DNA from: Actinomycetales bacterium
GTDB taxonomy: Bacteria > Actinomycetota > Actinomycetes > Actinomycetales > Microbacteriaceae
Reading direction: 5' to 3'
DNA length: 64,000 nucleotides
Assembly: GCA_015655415.1 (NCBI GenBank)
Contig: JAATFB010000067.1
Coordinates: forward strand, 1-64,000
A program made the position numbers and the translations under genes. Shown piece after piece: positions 33,557 to 43,465 of this stretch. The notes under the pieces are model-generated. The model worked only from the letters and a program-made list of their open reading frames with translations. It made no database searches and was not told the DNA's origin. Position 1 is the stretch's first letter, and every line of letters begins with the position of its first letter.

Positions 33557-34459
33557 TCACGGGTCCGGCGTGCTGGAGCGCGCGGGGTCGTTTGCCTCGT
33601 CGTTCTGTTCGAGGGTCGCGGCCCAGCTGGCGAGCAGGCGGAGTCGTTCGTCAGAGGGGCTGCCGGGCGCGGCGGTGAGGGTGTAGAGGTGCCAGCCGGG
33701 ATCACCGGGCAGGTCGAGGCCCTCGTAGGCAAGTTCGAGGTCGCCGACGATGGGGTGGCGCAGACGCTTGATGCCGGTGCGGTGGTATTTCACGTTGTGC
33801 GCTGCCCAGCTGGTGCGGAATGCGTCAGAGCGGGTGACAAGCTCGCCGACCAGATCGGTCAACTGTTTGTCGTGGGGGTGCTTGCCGGCGTAGCTGCGGA
33901 GCGTGGCGACGATGTCGTTGGCGACCTTGTTCCAGTCGAGGTAGAACTGCCGGGAGGCTTCCTCGTTCAGGAAAACGAAGCGGGCGTTGTTGACGGGGCG
34001 CCTCGGGTCTGCGAACAGCGGTGCGTTCAGCGCCCGGCCGAGCTGGTTGGTGGCGACGAAGTTCATGCGCTCGTCACGCACCCACGCGGGAGCGTCCGTG
34101 ATCGCGTCGAGAAATCGCTGAAGGCTGGGGCGTACTTGGTTCGCCGAGTCCCGGGGTCGGGTGCGGCGCAGCGGTCGGGGAACGGCCGCCCGGGCGAGGT
34201 CGAACAGATGGGAGGTCTCGGCTTCGTCGAGCTGGAGGGCTCGAGCGAGCGCATCGAGCACTTGATCAGAGGTACCACCGAGGTCGCCGCGTTCCAGCTG
34301 GGCGTAGTAGTCGACGCTCACCCCGGCCAGCAGCGCAACCTCTTCGCGGCGCAGTCCCGGCACGCGCCGGTTGCCGCCACCGATGAGGTTGGCTTGCTCG
34401 GGGCTGATCCTGGCCCGACGGGTGCGCAGGAACTCCCGTACCTCGTTCCTGTGATCCAT
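33557..34459 (-). CDS. XRE regulator with MmyB-like ligand domain, copy 2
   Basis: The protein has 300 residues. The XRE HTH is RRVPGLRREEVALLAGVSVD, then YYAQLERGDLGGTSDQVLDA, and the MmyB-like domain contains NFVATNQLGRALNAPLFADP and FRTSWAAHNVKYHRTGIKRL. It aligns along its length with the regulator at 21995-22855 (shared RRVPGLRREEVA-LAGVS-YY and WAAHNV-H). It is divergent from an aldo/keto reductase, the usual arrangement for this family, so it probably controls that gene and the SDR/ADH/MFS run behind it. Confidence 0.92.
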   Translation of the reverse strand: MDHRNEVREFLRTRRARISPEQANLIGGGNRRVPGLRREEVALLAGVSVDYYAQLERGDLGGTSDQVLDALARALQLDEAETSHLFDLARAAVPRPLRRTRPRDSANQVRPSLQRFLDAITDAPAWVRDERMNFVATNQLGRALNAPLFADPRRPVNNARFVFLNEEASRQFYLDWNKVANDIVATLRSYAGKHPHDKQLTDLVGELVTRSDAFRTSWAAHNVKYHRTGIKRLRHPIVGDLELAYEGLDLPGDPGWHLYTLTAAPGSPSDERLRLLASWAATLEQNDEANDPARSSTPDP

Positions 34460-34658
34460 ACGTACAGCCTAAGTCGGTCCGCCCTCTAGTGGGGTGGGCT
34501 ACGGGTACGTGGGTCGACAGGAACTGTCAGGTCAGACTGAAAGAGCGAAGAGTGGAAGGCATCGACCAAAGCTGGCCACCGCTCGCATTGTCCTGATCGG
34601 AAAGGGCAAGGCAACCGCGATAGCAATGGCCTCCCAATTCGACGAAAGGCACATGATC

Positions 34659-35561
34659 ATGGCCACCACCGGGCAGACCCGAGTGACGCTCAATAACGGG
34701 CTGGCGATCCCCGCCCTGGGCTTTGGCGTGTTCCAGACCACGCCAGAGGACACCGTTGCGGCCGTGACGGTCGCGATCGGTGACGGTTACCGGCTGATCG
34801 ACACCGCCGCGTCCTATGGCAATGAGCGCGAGGTCGGCGAGGGCATCCGGAGCTCAGGCGTCGATCGGGACCAGATCTTCGTGGAGTCCAAGCTGTGGAT
34901 CAGCGACTACGCCGACGGCAAGGCCGAGGTCGGTTTCGATGCGAGCCTGCGCCGCCTTGGCGTGGACTACGTCGACGTGTACCTGCTGCACCAGCCCACC
35001 CCGGCGGACTTCGACGACACCATCGCCGCCTATCGGCTGCTTGAGCGCAAGCTCGCCGACGGCGAGGTGCGCGCCATCGGCGTGTCCAACTTCAGTCCCG
35101 ACCACCTCACCCGCCTGCTGGACAAGGTCGACGTGGTGCCGGCGGTCAACCAGGTCGAGCTGCACCCGTACTTCACGAACGCGACCGTGCAGCACGCCGA
35201 TGCGACGCTTGGCATCCTCACCCAGGCGTGGTCCCCGATCGGGGGCATCCACCGCTACCGCCCCACCGACGCCCCCGGAGGCGGGAACGTGCTGGAGAAC
35301 CCGGTGATCACCGGGTTGGCTGCCAAGTACGGCAAGACACCCGCCCAGGTGGTGTTGCGCTGGCACCTCGACCAGGGCCGTTCGGCGCTGCCGAAGTCGG
35401 TCACTCCGTCCCGCATCACGGAGAACGTCGACGTGTTCGACTTCACCTTGCTGCCGGAGGAACTGGCCGCGATCGACGCCCTCGACACCGGGCTGCGCGG
35501 CGGCCCCGACCCGGAGCTGCTCAACACCCGCTCGTTCCCGAAGGCCGTCGACAACTCGTGA
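34659..35561 (+). CDS. Aldo/keto reductase (AKR5-like), copy 2
   Basis: The protein has 300 residues. It has the same tetrad as copy 1: Asp in LIDTAASY, Tyr in AASY, Lys in VESKLW and His in YLLHQP, with LPKSVTPSRITENV for NADPH. It is clearly paralogous to 22959-23846 (shared TLNNG, GVFQT, NEREVGEGIR, LWISDY and ILTQAWSPIGGI). The ATG at 34659 is best placed after GAAAGG; one at 34653 is also in frame. It is the first gene of a same-strand run through SDRs, an alcohol dehydrogenase and two MFS exporters, all likely under the divergent XRE-MmyB regulator. Confidence 0.93.
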   Translation: MATTGQTRVTLNNGLAIPALGFGVFQTTPEDTVAAVTVAIGDGYRLIDTAASYGNEREVGEGIRSSGVDRDQIFVESKLWISDYADGKAEVGFDASLRRLGVDYVDVYLLHQPTPADFDDTIAAYRLLERKLADGEVRAIGVSNFSPDHLTRLLDKVDVVPAVNQVELHPYFTNATVQHADATLGILTQAWSPIGGIHRYRPTDAPGGGNVLENPVITGLAAKYGKTPAQVVLRWHLDQGRSALPKSVTPSRITENVDVFDFTLLPEELAAIDALDTGLRGGPDPELLNTRSFPKAVDNS

Positions 35562-35623
35562 CCCGAAACAACGTGAACTCGCGACACGACGGCCACCAGG
35601 TGTCAGCAGAGGGCACGGGCATC

Positions 35624-36445
35624 ATGGCGACGTGGCTGATCACCGGCACCTCCAGCGGACTCGGTCGCGCCCTCGCCGAACAGGCTCTAGCCGCAGGTGG
35701 CCAGGTGGTCGCCACCGCCCGCGACCCGCAGACGATCCGAGACCTCGAGGACGCACATCCTGATACCGCGGCCGCGGTGCGGCTGGACGTGACCGACCGG
35801 ACGTCGATCGCCGCCGCCGTTGACACGGCCCAGGCCCGCTTCGGCGACATCGACGTGCTGGTCAACAACGCCGGCTACGGGTACACCGCAGCGATCGAGG
35901 AGGGCGAGGACGACGCGGTGGCCGAGCTGTTTGCCACGAACTTCACCGGCCCGGTCGCGCTGATCAACGCCGTGTTGCCCGGCATGCGCTCGCGCGGGTC
36001 CGGGCTGATCGTGAACGTCTCCTCGGTCGGGGTAAAGCTCACTCTGCCCGGCGGCGGCTACTACTCCGCGGCGAAGGCCGCCCTGGAAGCCGCCTCCGGT
36101 GCCCTGCGCAAAGAAGTCGCGGCACTCGGGATTCACGTCATGGTCGTCGAGCCCGGCTCTATGCGCACCGACTTCCGAGGCCGCTCCGCCCGCCGGTCCG
36201 AGATCCGCATCGGCGACTACGACGAGATCCTCGGACGCACCGGCGAGGGCCGGCTCGGCCCACAACGCGGCGACCCCGTCAAGGCAGCCCGCGCCATCCT
36301 CACCGCAACCACCGAACCGGTCCCGCCCGCCCTGCTGCTGCTCGGCAGCGACGCCCTGACCGACTACCGCACCCTCACGCAGGCCGAACAGGCCGACGTC
36401 GACCGCCACGAACCCCTCACCCTCAGCACCGACGCCACCACCTGA
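35624..36445 (+). CDS. Classical SDR, tandem copy 1
   Basis: The protein has 273 residues. TGTSSGLGRAL (cofactor loop), LVNNAGYGY, VNVSSVGVKL and YYSAAKA (Y-x-x-x-K) show an intact SDR. Helix-C residues and the tail ERR-like extension match retinol dehydrogenase/oxidoreductase-like SDRs of actinobacteria. The next gene starts 59 bp downstream and is a close paralogue, so this is a tandem duplication within the operon. Confidence 0.92.
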   Translation: MATWLITGTSSGLGRALAEQALAAGGQVVATARDPQTIRDLEDAHPDTAAAVRLDVTDRTSIAAAVDTAQARFGDIDVLVNNAGYGYTAAIEEGEDDAVAELFATNFTGPVALINAVLPGMRSRGSGLIVNVSSVGVKLTLPGGGYYSAAKAALEAASGALRKEVAALGIHVMVVEPGSMRTDFRGRSARRSEIRIGDYDEILGRTGEGRLGPQRGDPVKAARAILTATTEPVPPALLLLGSDALTDYRTLTQAEQADVDRHEPLTLSTDATT

Positions 36446-36504
36446 CCCGGTAGACGCCCCCGACCATCGCACAGCGAACACACAAGAGAAGAGAAGAAGC
36501 GCAT

Positions 36505-37350
36505 ATGTCTACGTGGCTGATCACCGGATGCTCCAGCGGCCTTGGCCGCGCCATCGCGACGGCGGTGTTGGATGCCGGCCACAACGCCGTCATCACCGCC
36601 CGTGACCCGGCCAAGCTCGCCGCCCTCGCCGAAGCCCACCCCGACACGGCCCTCGCACTCCCGCTGGACGTGCGCGACCACGGGCAGGTCGCCCTGGTGG
36701 CGCGGCAGGCGACGGAGCGCTTCGGCGGCATCGACGTCCTGGTCAACAACGCCGGACATGGCTACCGCTCGGCGGTGGAGGAGGCCGACGCCGCCGAGGT
36801 GCAGGAGCTGTTCGAGACGAACTTCTTCGGCCCCGTCGACCTCATCAAGCAGATCCTGCCCGGAATGCGGGCGCGTCGCGCGGGCACGATCATCAACATC
36901 TCCTCGATCGCCGGACGTCTCTCGAACCCGGGCTCGGGCTACTACTCCGCTACCAAGTTCGCCCTGGAGGGCCTGTCCTACGGGCTGCGGATGGAAGTCG
37001 CCCCGCTAGGCATCCGCGTCGTGATCGTCGAGCCGGGCGCGTTCCGCACCGACTTCGCCGGCCGCTCCCTGCAGCAGTCCGCCACCGCGATCGAGGACTA
37101 CGCGACCACCGCGGGGCTGCGCCGCAAGGAGAACGACCACACCGACGGCAAGCAGCTGGGCGACCCGGCCCGCGCCGCCCAGGCGATCCTCACCCTCGCC
37201 CAGTCCGAGACCCTCCCCCTACGGGTGGTGCTCGGAACCGACGCAATCACGGTCATCGAGACCGAGCTGGAACGCCAGCACGCCGAACTCGACGCCATGC
37301 GCGAGCTCAGCGCCAGCACCGACTTCCCCGAAGGCGGAATCGGAGGGTGA
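36505..37350 (+). CDS. Classical SDR, tandem copy 2
   Basis: The protein has 281 residues. MSTWLITGCSSGLGRA, VLVNNAGHGYRSAVEEAD, INISSIAGRL and YYSATKFALEG define the fold. It shares the LITG-SSGLGRA, EAHPDTA, DVLVNNAG-GY and EPG-RTDF blocks with the SDR just upstream. The ATG has a good GAGAAG site. In this operon it probably oxidises or reduces a related carbonyl substrate. Confidence 0.92.
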   Translation: MSTWLITGCSSGLGRAIATAVLDAGHNAVITARDPAKLAALAEAHPDTALALPLDVRDHGQVALVARQATERFGGIDVLVNNAGHGYRSAVEEADAAEVQELFETNFFGPVDLIKQILPGMRARRAGTIINISSIAGRLSNPGSGYYSATKFALEGLSYGLRMEVAPLGIRVVIVEPGAFRTDFAGRSLQQSATAIEDYATTAGLRRKENDHTDGKQLGDPARAAQAILTLAQSETLPLRVVLGTDAITVIETELERQHAELDAMRELSASTDFPEGGIGG

Positions 37351-37532
37351 ACGCCCACCATCCCAGCACGGCACGGAACCGATCAGGGCCCGACCCGCAC
37401 TGCCGGACACCGGAGACAGGACGATCCCGGTCGACAAGCAGCTAGACACACCACACCTCGATCCCGCCGCCCTCCGGTGCCCGCGCCCCCTGACACCTTC
37501 AACTACTGACATCCACGAAAGGCACCCCGATC

Positions 37533-38621
37533 ATGACCACCACCCAGTTACCAGGCGCGACGATGCAAGGCTTCGTCATCGCAGAGAAGGACAAGGCCGA
37601 GTGGCGCACCTTACCGGTTCCCGCGGTCAACCCGTACGGGGCGCTGGTGCGCACCGTCGTCGTCTCCCCGTGCACGACCGACGTGCACCTGCTCCAGACC
37701 GGGTCGGCGAGTATCCCGTGGCTGGTGGGCAAGCCGATCGGTCACGAGATGGTCGGCATCGTCGAGCAGGTCGGTGAGCTGGTCCGCGAGTTCAAGCCCG
37801 GTGACCGGGTCGTCGTCTCGGCGTGCCAGCCCGACTTCCGCAGCCTCGAGGCGCAGGCCGGCCAGCCGAAGCTGCACAACACCTCGCAGTACTGGGTCGA
37901 CGACCCCGACCGTGGCGGCTCCGTCGTCGACTACTACTACCTGCTGGACGCGGACATGAACCTCGCCCACATCCCCGACAGCGTGACGGACGAGCAGGCA
38001 CTGATGATCCCCGACATGGCCGCCACCGCCTTCGAGGGCGTCCGCGAACTGGGTATCGGCTACGGCGACACCGTCGCCGTGCTCGGTGTCGGCCCAGTCG
38101 GGCTGATGGGAGTACGCGCCGCCGTCCTGCACGGCGCCGGGCGCGTGTTCGCCATCGGTTCCCGCCCGGTCAGCTTCCAGGTCGCCACCGCCTACGGGGC
38201 CACCGATACCATCGACTACCACGAGGGCGACTTCGTCGCCGAGATCCTGGAACGCAATGGTGGCCCGGTCGACGCGGTGCTGGTAGCAGGGGGCACCACC
38301 GCGTCCATCACCGACGCGCTACGTCTGGTCCGCCGCGGCGGTACGGTCGCGAACGTCGCCGCGTTCTTCGCCGACGAGACCACAGTGCTGGACAACGTCG
38401 CCTGGGGCTACGGGTATGGGGAGAAGACCATCAAGGCGGTCGAATGCTCCGGAGGCCGCTGGTTCCTGGAGAAGCTCCTCGCCCTCGTCGAGCACGGCCG
38501 GCTGGACCCGGCACCGCTGATCACCCACCGCTTCCACGGCAAGGACCACACCGCCGAGGCGCTCCAGCTCTTCCTCGACCATGACCGCACCCTGCTCAAG
38601 CCCGCCGTCTACTTCGACTGA
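37533..38621 (+). CDS. Zinc-binding alcohol dehydrogenase (isopropanol-dehydrogenase-like)
   Basis: This is a 362-residue MDR enzyme. The catalytic zinc ligands Cys (SPCTTDVH) and His-Glu (IGHEMVG) are present, with an Asp in MIPDMAATA. The four-cysteine structural zinc lobe is absent, as in the secondary-alcohol (TbADH-like) branch. The Rossmann motif VLGVGPVGLMGVRAA gives NAD(P) binding. The stop overlaps the start of the following MFS gene (TGATG), so the two are coupled, which suggests that the product or substrate is transported. Confidence 0.9.
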   Translation: MTTTQLPGATMQGFVIAEKDKAEWRTLPVPAVNPYGALVRTVVVSPCTTDVHLLQTGSASIPWLVGKPIGHEMVGIVEQVGELVREFKPGDRVVVSACQPDFRSLEAQAGQPKLHNTSQYWVDDPDRGGSVVDYYYLLDADMNLAHIPDSVTDEQALMIPDMAATAFEGVRELGIGYGDTVAVLGVGPVGLMGVRAAVLHGAGRVFAIGSRPVSFQVATAYGATDTIDYHEGDFVAEILERNGGPVDAVLVAGGTTASITDALRLVRRGGTVANVAAFFADETTVLDNVAWGYGYGEKTIKAVECSGGRWFLEKLLALVEHGRLDPAPLITHRFHGKDHTAEALQLFLDHDRTLLKPAVYFD

Positions 38622-39883
38622 TGGCGGCCGCCTCTGACCCCCGTCGAGAGCCGTTGTGGACGTGGCAGTTCATACTGCTGCTGGCCAGCGCGGTGTTCAT
38701 GTACGTCACGACGTTCATGCTCACCCCCACCCTGCCGCTGTTCGCCCAGAGCTCCGGTGCTGGCACGGTCGCGGTCGGTGGCCTGATCATCGCGGTCTAC
38801 ACCCTCGGCTCTCTGCTGCCCAGGGTGCTGTGGGGCGGCCTCACCGACCGCTGGGGACGCCGACCGGTCTACCTGATCGGCGCGCTGACCATGACCGTGA
38901 TCTCCCCGCTGTTCATCGTGTTCGCGGCGCTGCCGGCGATCGTGGGCCTGCGGTTCGTGCAGGGCACCGGCTTCTCCGCCTCCTCGACCGCGGCCTCGAC
39001 CATGGCCGCCGACCTGGCACCCGCCTCCCGCCGCGCAGAGGGCATCGGCTACTACACGCTGGCCAACACCGTCGGCATGGCCATCGGACCCGACCTGGGC
39101 CTGCGCGTACTCCAAGCCCGCGGCTCAAACTGGCTGTTCGCCACCAGCACCCTGGCCGGACTGGCGGCCCTGAGCATCGGGCTCTTCATCAGCTACGAGA
39201 AGACACGGCGCAGTCACCATCCCATTGTCGTGTCCGGTGATACCCCGTCAGCAGAGCTGACCGCGGCGCCGCAGGGACACGGTCGACTCCTCGAAAGGAG
39301 CGTGCTGCCCACCTGCCTTGTGTTCCTGTTCGTGGTCGCACCCTACGGCGCGATCATGGCCTACATCGCCAGCTATGGACTTAACCGGGGCGTCGGCGAC
39401 ATCGGCCTGTACTTCACCGTCTTCGCCCTCGCACTGTTCGTGGTGCGGCTGGGCGTCGGGCGAGTGTCCGACCGACACGGCCACACCGTGGTGCTCATCC
39501 CCGGTATGGCGGCGATGATCGCCGGGCTCGTCGTGCTGTGGTGGGCCGACAGCCTGCCGGTCTTCCTGATCTCCGCGGTCCTGTTCGGCCTCGGGTACGG
39601 CGTGGTCCTGCCGGTGTTGCAGGCGATCGCCTACATTGTCTGCCCCGCAGACCGCCGCGGCGCAGCCAGCGCCACCCTGTTCGCAACCGCCGACATCGCC
39701 TACGGCCTGGGGGCCGTGGTCCTCGGCCTGGCCATCACCTACCTCGGGTACCCCGCAGCCTTCGCCGGCCTGTGCCTGCTCGTCGTCCTCGCTCTCGTGC
39801 TGTTCCTCGTCGTGCTCCGCCCACGACTGCTCGCACGGCACACAACAACCGCCTCCCCGAACCAGGAAGCCCTCACCACGTGA
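38621..39883 (+). CDS. MFS transporter, first of a coupled pair
   Basis: This 420-residue membrane protein has about 12 hydrophobic segments and the MFS motif A between TM2 and TM3 (GGLTDRWGRRPVYLIG), repeated in degenerate form (GRVSDRHGHTVVL) between TM8 and TM9. The N-terminal segment (FILLLASAVFMYVTTFMLTP) fits drug/sugar exporters of the YfcJ/DHA1 type. It overlaps the alcohol dehydrogenase upstream and, by GTGA, the next MFS gene downstream, so the three are translated as a coupled set. Substrate unknown. Confidence 0.9.
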   Translation: MAAASDPRREPLWTWQFILLLASAVFMYVTTFMLTPTLPLFAQSSGAGTVAVGGLIIAVYTLGSLLPRVLWGGLTDRWGRRPVYLIGALTMTVISPLFIVFAALPAIVGLRFVQGTGFSASSTAASTMAADLAPASRRAEGIGYYTLANTVGMAIGPDLGLRVLQARGSNWLFATSTLAGLAALSIGLFISYEKTRRSHHPIVVSGDTPSAELTAAPQGHGRLLERSVLPTCLVFLFVVAPYGAIMAYIASYGLNRGVGDIGLYFTVFALALFVVRLGVGRVSDRHGHTVVLIPGMAAMIAGLVVLWWADSLPVFLISAVLFGLGYGVVLPVLQAIAYIVCPADRRGAASATLFATADIAYGLGAVVLGLAITYLGYPAAFAGLCLLVVLALVLFLVVLRPRLLARHTTTASPNQEALTT

Positions 39884-41262
39884 CCACACAACCCTCCAAC
39901 GAAACCAGCTGCCCAGTACTCGACCCCGCCGAGAACCCGTCCCGCGACCGGGACGAACCAGCGAACCCTGCCACCGGGGCCACACCACTGCCCGGCCCGG
40001 AGACGCCCTCGAACCGGGCACCGTCGGCGGAACTGCCGTTCGAAGCAACACATCGCGGGCCACGGCGGCTACCGTCCATGGCCACGTTCGCGGTCGTCTC
40101 GACCAGCCTGATTCTGATCTTCATGGCCTCAGGCACGCCAGTCCCCCTATACAACACCTACCGGGTCACCAACGGCATCACCGACGCCGGACTCGCGATC
40201 ACGACCGTGACCTACCTGACCACCACCGCGCTGTCGTTGCTGCTGCTCGGCCGCCTGTCGGACCACATCGGACGCCGACCGATGGCGATCGGCGCCGTCA
40301 TCGCCGCGATCGCCGGCTGCCTGGTCCTCACCCAGGTCGAAACCCTGCCCGTCCTGATGACCGGACGTGTCTTGCAGGGGCTGGCCTGCGGGGTCGCGTC
40401 GGCAGCGTTGGGCTCCTACGTCATCGACACCGCCCCGGCCCGGCCCACCTGGCTGGCCGCGGTGCTGACCAGCGTCGGCCCCTCCACGGCCATCCCGGTC
40501 GGCGCCCTGATCTCCGGCATCCTTGCGGAGCACGGCCCGGCCCCCCGCACCCTGGTCTACCTCCTGCTAGCCGCCGCCCTGACGGTGTGCGGCGTCCTGC
40601 TAGTGGTGTGCGCAGAGACGATGCCACGCACCCCGGGCGCTATGGCATCGCTTCGCCCGCGAGTGCACATCCCGGCAGGACAGGCCCGGCTCGTGCTGGC
40701 CGCGGGAGCCGGGCTGGTCGCGACCTGGTCGCTGGCGGGCTTCTACCAGGCATTCGCGCCCGCGCTGACAGCCGACCGGCTCGGCACCGACAACGCCATC
40801 GCCATCGCAGCCGTGTTCTCCTCGGTCGTCGTCCTCGGACCCGTCGGCGGATCATTGACCGGCCGCCTCCGCGCCACCACCGCCCTGCGGATCGGGCTGA
40901 TCGGATTCGTGATTGCCACCGCCGTGATCCTGGCCACCCTGCACGCCAGAGTGATCGTCCCCTTCCTCATCGTCAGCGTCCTGGCCAGCCTCTGCCAGGG
41001 CACGGTCAACACCGGCGGCATGAGGGCCGTCCTCGACCACGCGACGCCCATCGACCGGGCCGGGCTGCTATCCACCCTGTACCTGATCTCCTACGGCGGC
41101 GCAGCCCTTCCCGGCCTGATCGCCGGGAGCGTCACCTCGGTCTTCGACATCGACCAGATCGCCACCGGCTACGGCATCCTCGTCCTGACCGCCTCGCTCG
41201 TCGCCATCCTCGCGCTCCGCCGCCCCCCAACTCCCGGAATGCACCCGAGGCAGCGGGATTGA
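39880..41262 (+). CDS. MFS transporter, second of a coupled pair
   Basis: The protein has 460 residues. The GTG at 39880 overlaps the preceding stop by four bases. A 60-residue hydrophilic, proline-rich N-terminus precedes TM1 (FAVVSTSLILIFMASGTPVP). Motif A is GRLSDHIGRRPMAIG. About 12 membrane segments are present. The DHA1-like pattern suggests export of hydrophobic compounds. Two consecutive MFS genes could act on different substrates or as a pair. Confidence 0.88.
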   Translation: MTTQPSNETSCPVLDPAENPSRDRDEPANPATGATPLPGPETPSNRAPSAELPFEATHRGPRRLPSMATFAVVSTSLILIFMASGTPVPLYNTYRVTNGITDAGLAITTVTYLTTTALSLLLLGRLSDHIGRRPMAIGAVIAAIAGCLVLTQVETLPVLMTGRVLQGLACGVASAALGSYVIDTAPARPTWLAAVLTSVGPSTAIPVGALISGILAEHGPAPRTLVYLLLAAALTVCGVLLVVCAETMPRTPGAMASLRPRVHIPAGQARLVLAAGAGLVATWSLAGFYQAFAPALTADRLGTDNAIAIAAVFSSVVVLGPVGGSLTGRLRATTALRIGLIGFVIATAVILATLHARVIVPFLIVSVLASLCQGTVNTGGMRAVLDHATPIDRAGLLSTLYLISYGGAALPGLIAGSVTSVFDIDQIATGYGILVLTASLVAILALRRPPTPGMHPRQRD

Positions 41263-41336
41263 GTGTCGCCAAGCGAGGCAACTCCTCCGCCTCGGTTCGG
41301 CGCAGGGCGACCTTGTTCGCACCGCCCCGCGAGATA

Positions 41337-41350
41337 GTATGAATTCATAC
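41337..41350. promoter_or_regulatory. GTATGAATTCATAC palindrome, candidate MarR operator
   Basis: A perfect 14-bp palindrome lies 25 bp upstream of the marR GTG in an otherwise GC-rich region. MarR proteins bind palindromes of about this length at their own promoters, so it is likely the autoregulatory site for the MarR/MFS pair. Confidence 0.6.
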
Positions 41351-41374
41351 ATAGATTAGACGGATGGTGAGTGT

Positions 41375-41860
41375 GTGGCGCGTGACCTTGAGGCGGCGGC
41401 CAGCGGCGAGGATGAGGCGACTTGGCGGGATCTTGCCGTGGTCGTGCACGACCTCGCACGACGGTTGAAACCGCAGTCGATCGCGTTGGCCCGGGTTGGG
41501 GCGCTGTCGCCGACGACCGCCGAGGTGTTGCGGATTGTCGCGAGCCGTCCGGGTGTGAGGGTCCATGAGATCGCAGCCGAGGCGATGCTGCAGCGGACGA
41601 ACACCAGCACGGCCGTCGCCGAATTGTGCCGACGTGGGCTGGCGCGGAAGGCAAACGATCCCGCCGACGGGCGCCAGGTTCGCATCTACCCGACCGAACG
41701 TGCCGTGGCCGAGGGGCGACGCGTCGAAGCCGCCTGGGGACAGTTGTATCACCAGGCCATCTCCACGCTCGACGACGATCAGGTCGCGGCTCTCCATGCG
41801 GCGACCAGCGCCCTGCGTGCGTTGGACGCGCGGTTGAGCGGTTCGGGCACCGAACCCTGA
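41375..41860 (+). CDS. MarR-family transcriptional regulator
   Basis: This 161-residue winged-helix protein has SPTTAEVLRIVASRPGVRVH, EIAAEAMLQRTNTSTAVAEL and the wing DPADGRQVRIYPTERAVAEG. It lies 120 bp upstream of an MFS gene on the same strand, the usual place for a MarR repressor of drug export. The start is a GTG following the 14-bp palindrome at 41337-41350. The ligand is unknown. Confidence 0.92.
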   Translation: MARDLEAAASGEDEATWRDLAVVVHDLARRLKPQSIALARVGALSPTTAEVLRIVASRPGVRVHEIAAEAMLQRTNTSTAVAELCRRGLARKANDPADGRQVRIYPTERAVAEGRRVEAAWGQLYHQAISTLDDDQVAALHAATSALRALDARLSGSGTEP

Positions 41861-41980
41861 CTTCCGAGCGCTCAGCCATTCCGCATGTGGTTGCGCTGCC
41901 GCGCCCATGCTGCCAAACGGCGGCACGGAGCCTGCCCCAGCGCGCCGTATCGATCCTCAATCCTCTGAAGGGAACACAGA

Positions 41981-43315
41981 ATGGCACGACCAAGATCGCC
42001 GGGTCGTCGGCCCGCTCAGGGCGATAGCGAACTGGCCCTGACGTGGGTCGTACTGGCGACGATTGCCCTACTGAGCGCGGTCGCGCCACTGGCGACCGAC
42101 ATGTACCTTCCGGTCTTCCCCCAGGTCGCCGCAGAGTTCGCCACCTCGGCCTCGACCGTGCAGCTGACCCTGACGCTGTTCATGGTGGGCATGGGCATCG
42201 GCCAACTGCTCTGGGGACCCATTTCCGACCGGTGGGGGCGGCGCGCCCCACTGCTGTGTGCCGGCATCCTGTTCATCGCGGCGAGCGTGGTCGCACCCTT
42301 GTCGCCGTCGATCGGCGTGCTGGTCGCGACGCGTTTCGTCCAAGGTTTCACCGGATCGGCCGGGATGGTGATCGGGCGCGCCGTGACGCGAGATCTTGCC
42401 CACGGGGTGGCTCTGGCTCGGGCGATGAGCCTGCTGGGGATCATCGGAGCCTTGGCGCCGATCGTTGCCCCCATCGCCGGTGGTCTGCTCGCAGCGCCGA
42501 TCGGGTGGCGCGGGATCTTGTGGGTGATTGCTGGTATCTCGGTGCTGATGCTCGCCTGCTCGACGTTCCTGCTGAGAGAGTCCCTGCCGCCGGCAGGTCG
42601 ACGTGCCGGCGGGGTACGCGACACCGCACGCAGCGTGGCCGCCGTGCTGAGCGATCGCCGGTTCGTCGGCTATTCCCTGACCCAGGCGTTCGGCGGCGGG
42701 GTGCTGTTCGCCTTCATCTCCGGCTCGTCGTTCGTCCTGCAGAACGAGTACGGCTTATCAGCCACGCACTACTCATGGCTGTTCGCACTCAACGCCCTCA
42801 CCATGATCGTCGGGGGCGTCCTGAACGCCCGACTGGTCGCCCGGCACTCCCCTGCCCAGGTGTTGTCGGTGGCGCTGGTGATCAGCGTGGTGGCCACCCT
42901 GGCCGCAGCCGCCGTCACGACAGCGCTGTCGCGTCCCTCGCTCTGGCTGCTGCTGCCCCTGGTGGCGGCCGCGTCCTTGTGCATCGCCCCGAACATGGCC
43001 AACACCACCACACTCGGCCTGGACCGGCACGGGGCCAACGCCGGCATGGCGGCCGCCGTGATGGGTGCGCTGCAGGCAGCGCTGTCCGGCGTGGTCTCCC
43101 AGATGGTCAGCATCACCGGCCAGGCCAGCGCGGTGTCGATGACCCTGGTCATGGCCGGCAGTGCAGTGCTGGCCGTCTTGTCGTACCTGGCGCTCTGCAG
43201 ACCCCGGCCCCGCCTACAAGCGCCGGTCGACGATGACGATCACCACAACTCCGGAAGTCCAGAGGACGACAGCGAGCAGAACGACGCAAGCCGCGACGAG
43301 CCGGTCAGCCCCTAG
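41981..43315 (+). CDS. MFS transporter, Bcr/CflA type
   Basis: The protein has 444 residues. The start (LATIALLSAVAPLATDMYLP) with D-M-Y-L-P in TM1, motif A GPISDRWGRRAPLL and motif C in TM5 (LGIIGALAPIVAPIAGG) place it in the Bcr/CflA (DHA1) multidrug group. About 12 TM segments are followed by an acidic hydrophilic tail of some 40 residues. It is probably repressed by the MarR protein upstream and exports drugs or metabolites. Confidence 0.92.
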   Translation: MARPRSPGRRPAQGDSELALTWVVLATIALLSAVAPLATDMYLPVFPQVAAEFATSASTVQLTLTLFMVGMGIGQLLWGPISDRWGRRAPLLCAGILFIAASVVAPLSPSIGVLVATRFVQGFTGSAGMVIGRAVTRDLAHGVALARAMSLLGIIGALAPIVAPIAGGLLAAPIGWRGILWVIAGISVLMLACSTFLLRESLPPAGRRAGGVRDTARSVAAVLSDRRFVGYSLTQAFGGGVLFAFISGSSFVLQNEYGLSATHYSWLFALNALTMIVGGVLNARLVARHSPAQVLSVALVISVVATLAAAAVTTALSRPSLWLLLPLVAAASLCIAPNMANTTTLGLDRHGANAGMAAAVMGALQAALSGVVSQMVSITGQASAVSMTLVMAGSAVLAVLSYLALCRPRPRLQAPVDDDDHHNSGSPEDDSEQNDASRDEPVSP

Positions 43316-43465
43316 CGCGGCGGCGACGTCCAGCGGCACGAACCGGCACAGAGACCTTGGTCGTGGCAACGGTCCCGGTGCCGGGAGAGAACACGCGACA
43401 TTGAGTGTTCGTGTGACGTGCAGCTCGGGCGAGATCGCCACAGGAAGGGCTCTTGGTCGTGGTGG

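Noticed and set aside
38656-39240. Alternative frame in the first MFS gene
   Set aside because: It is Arg/His-rich and lies inside a clear 12-TM transporter frame.
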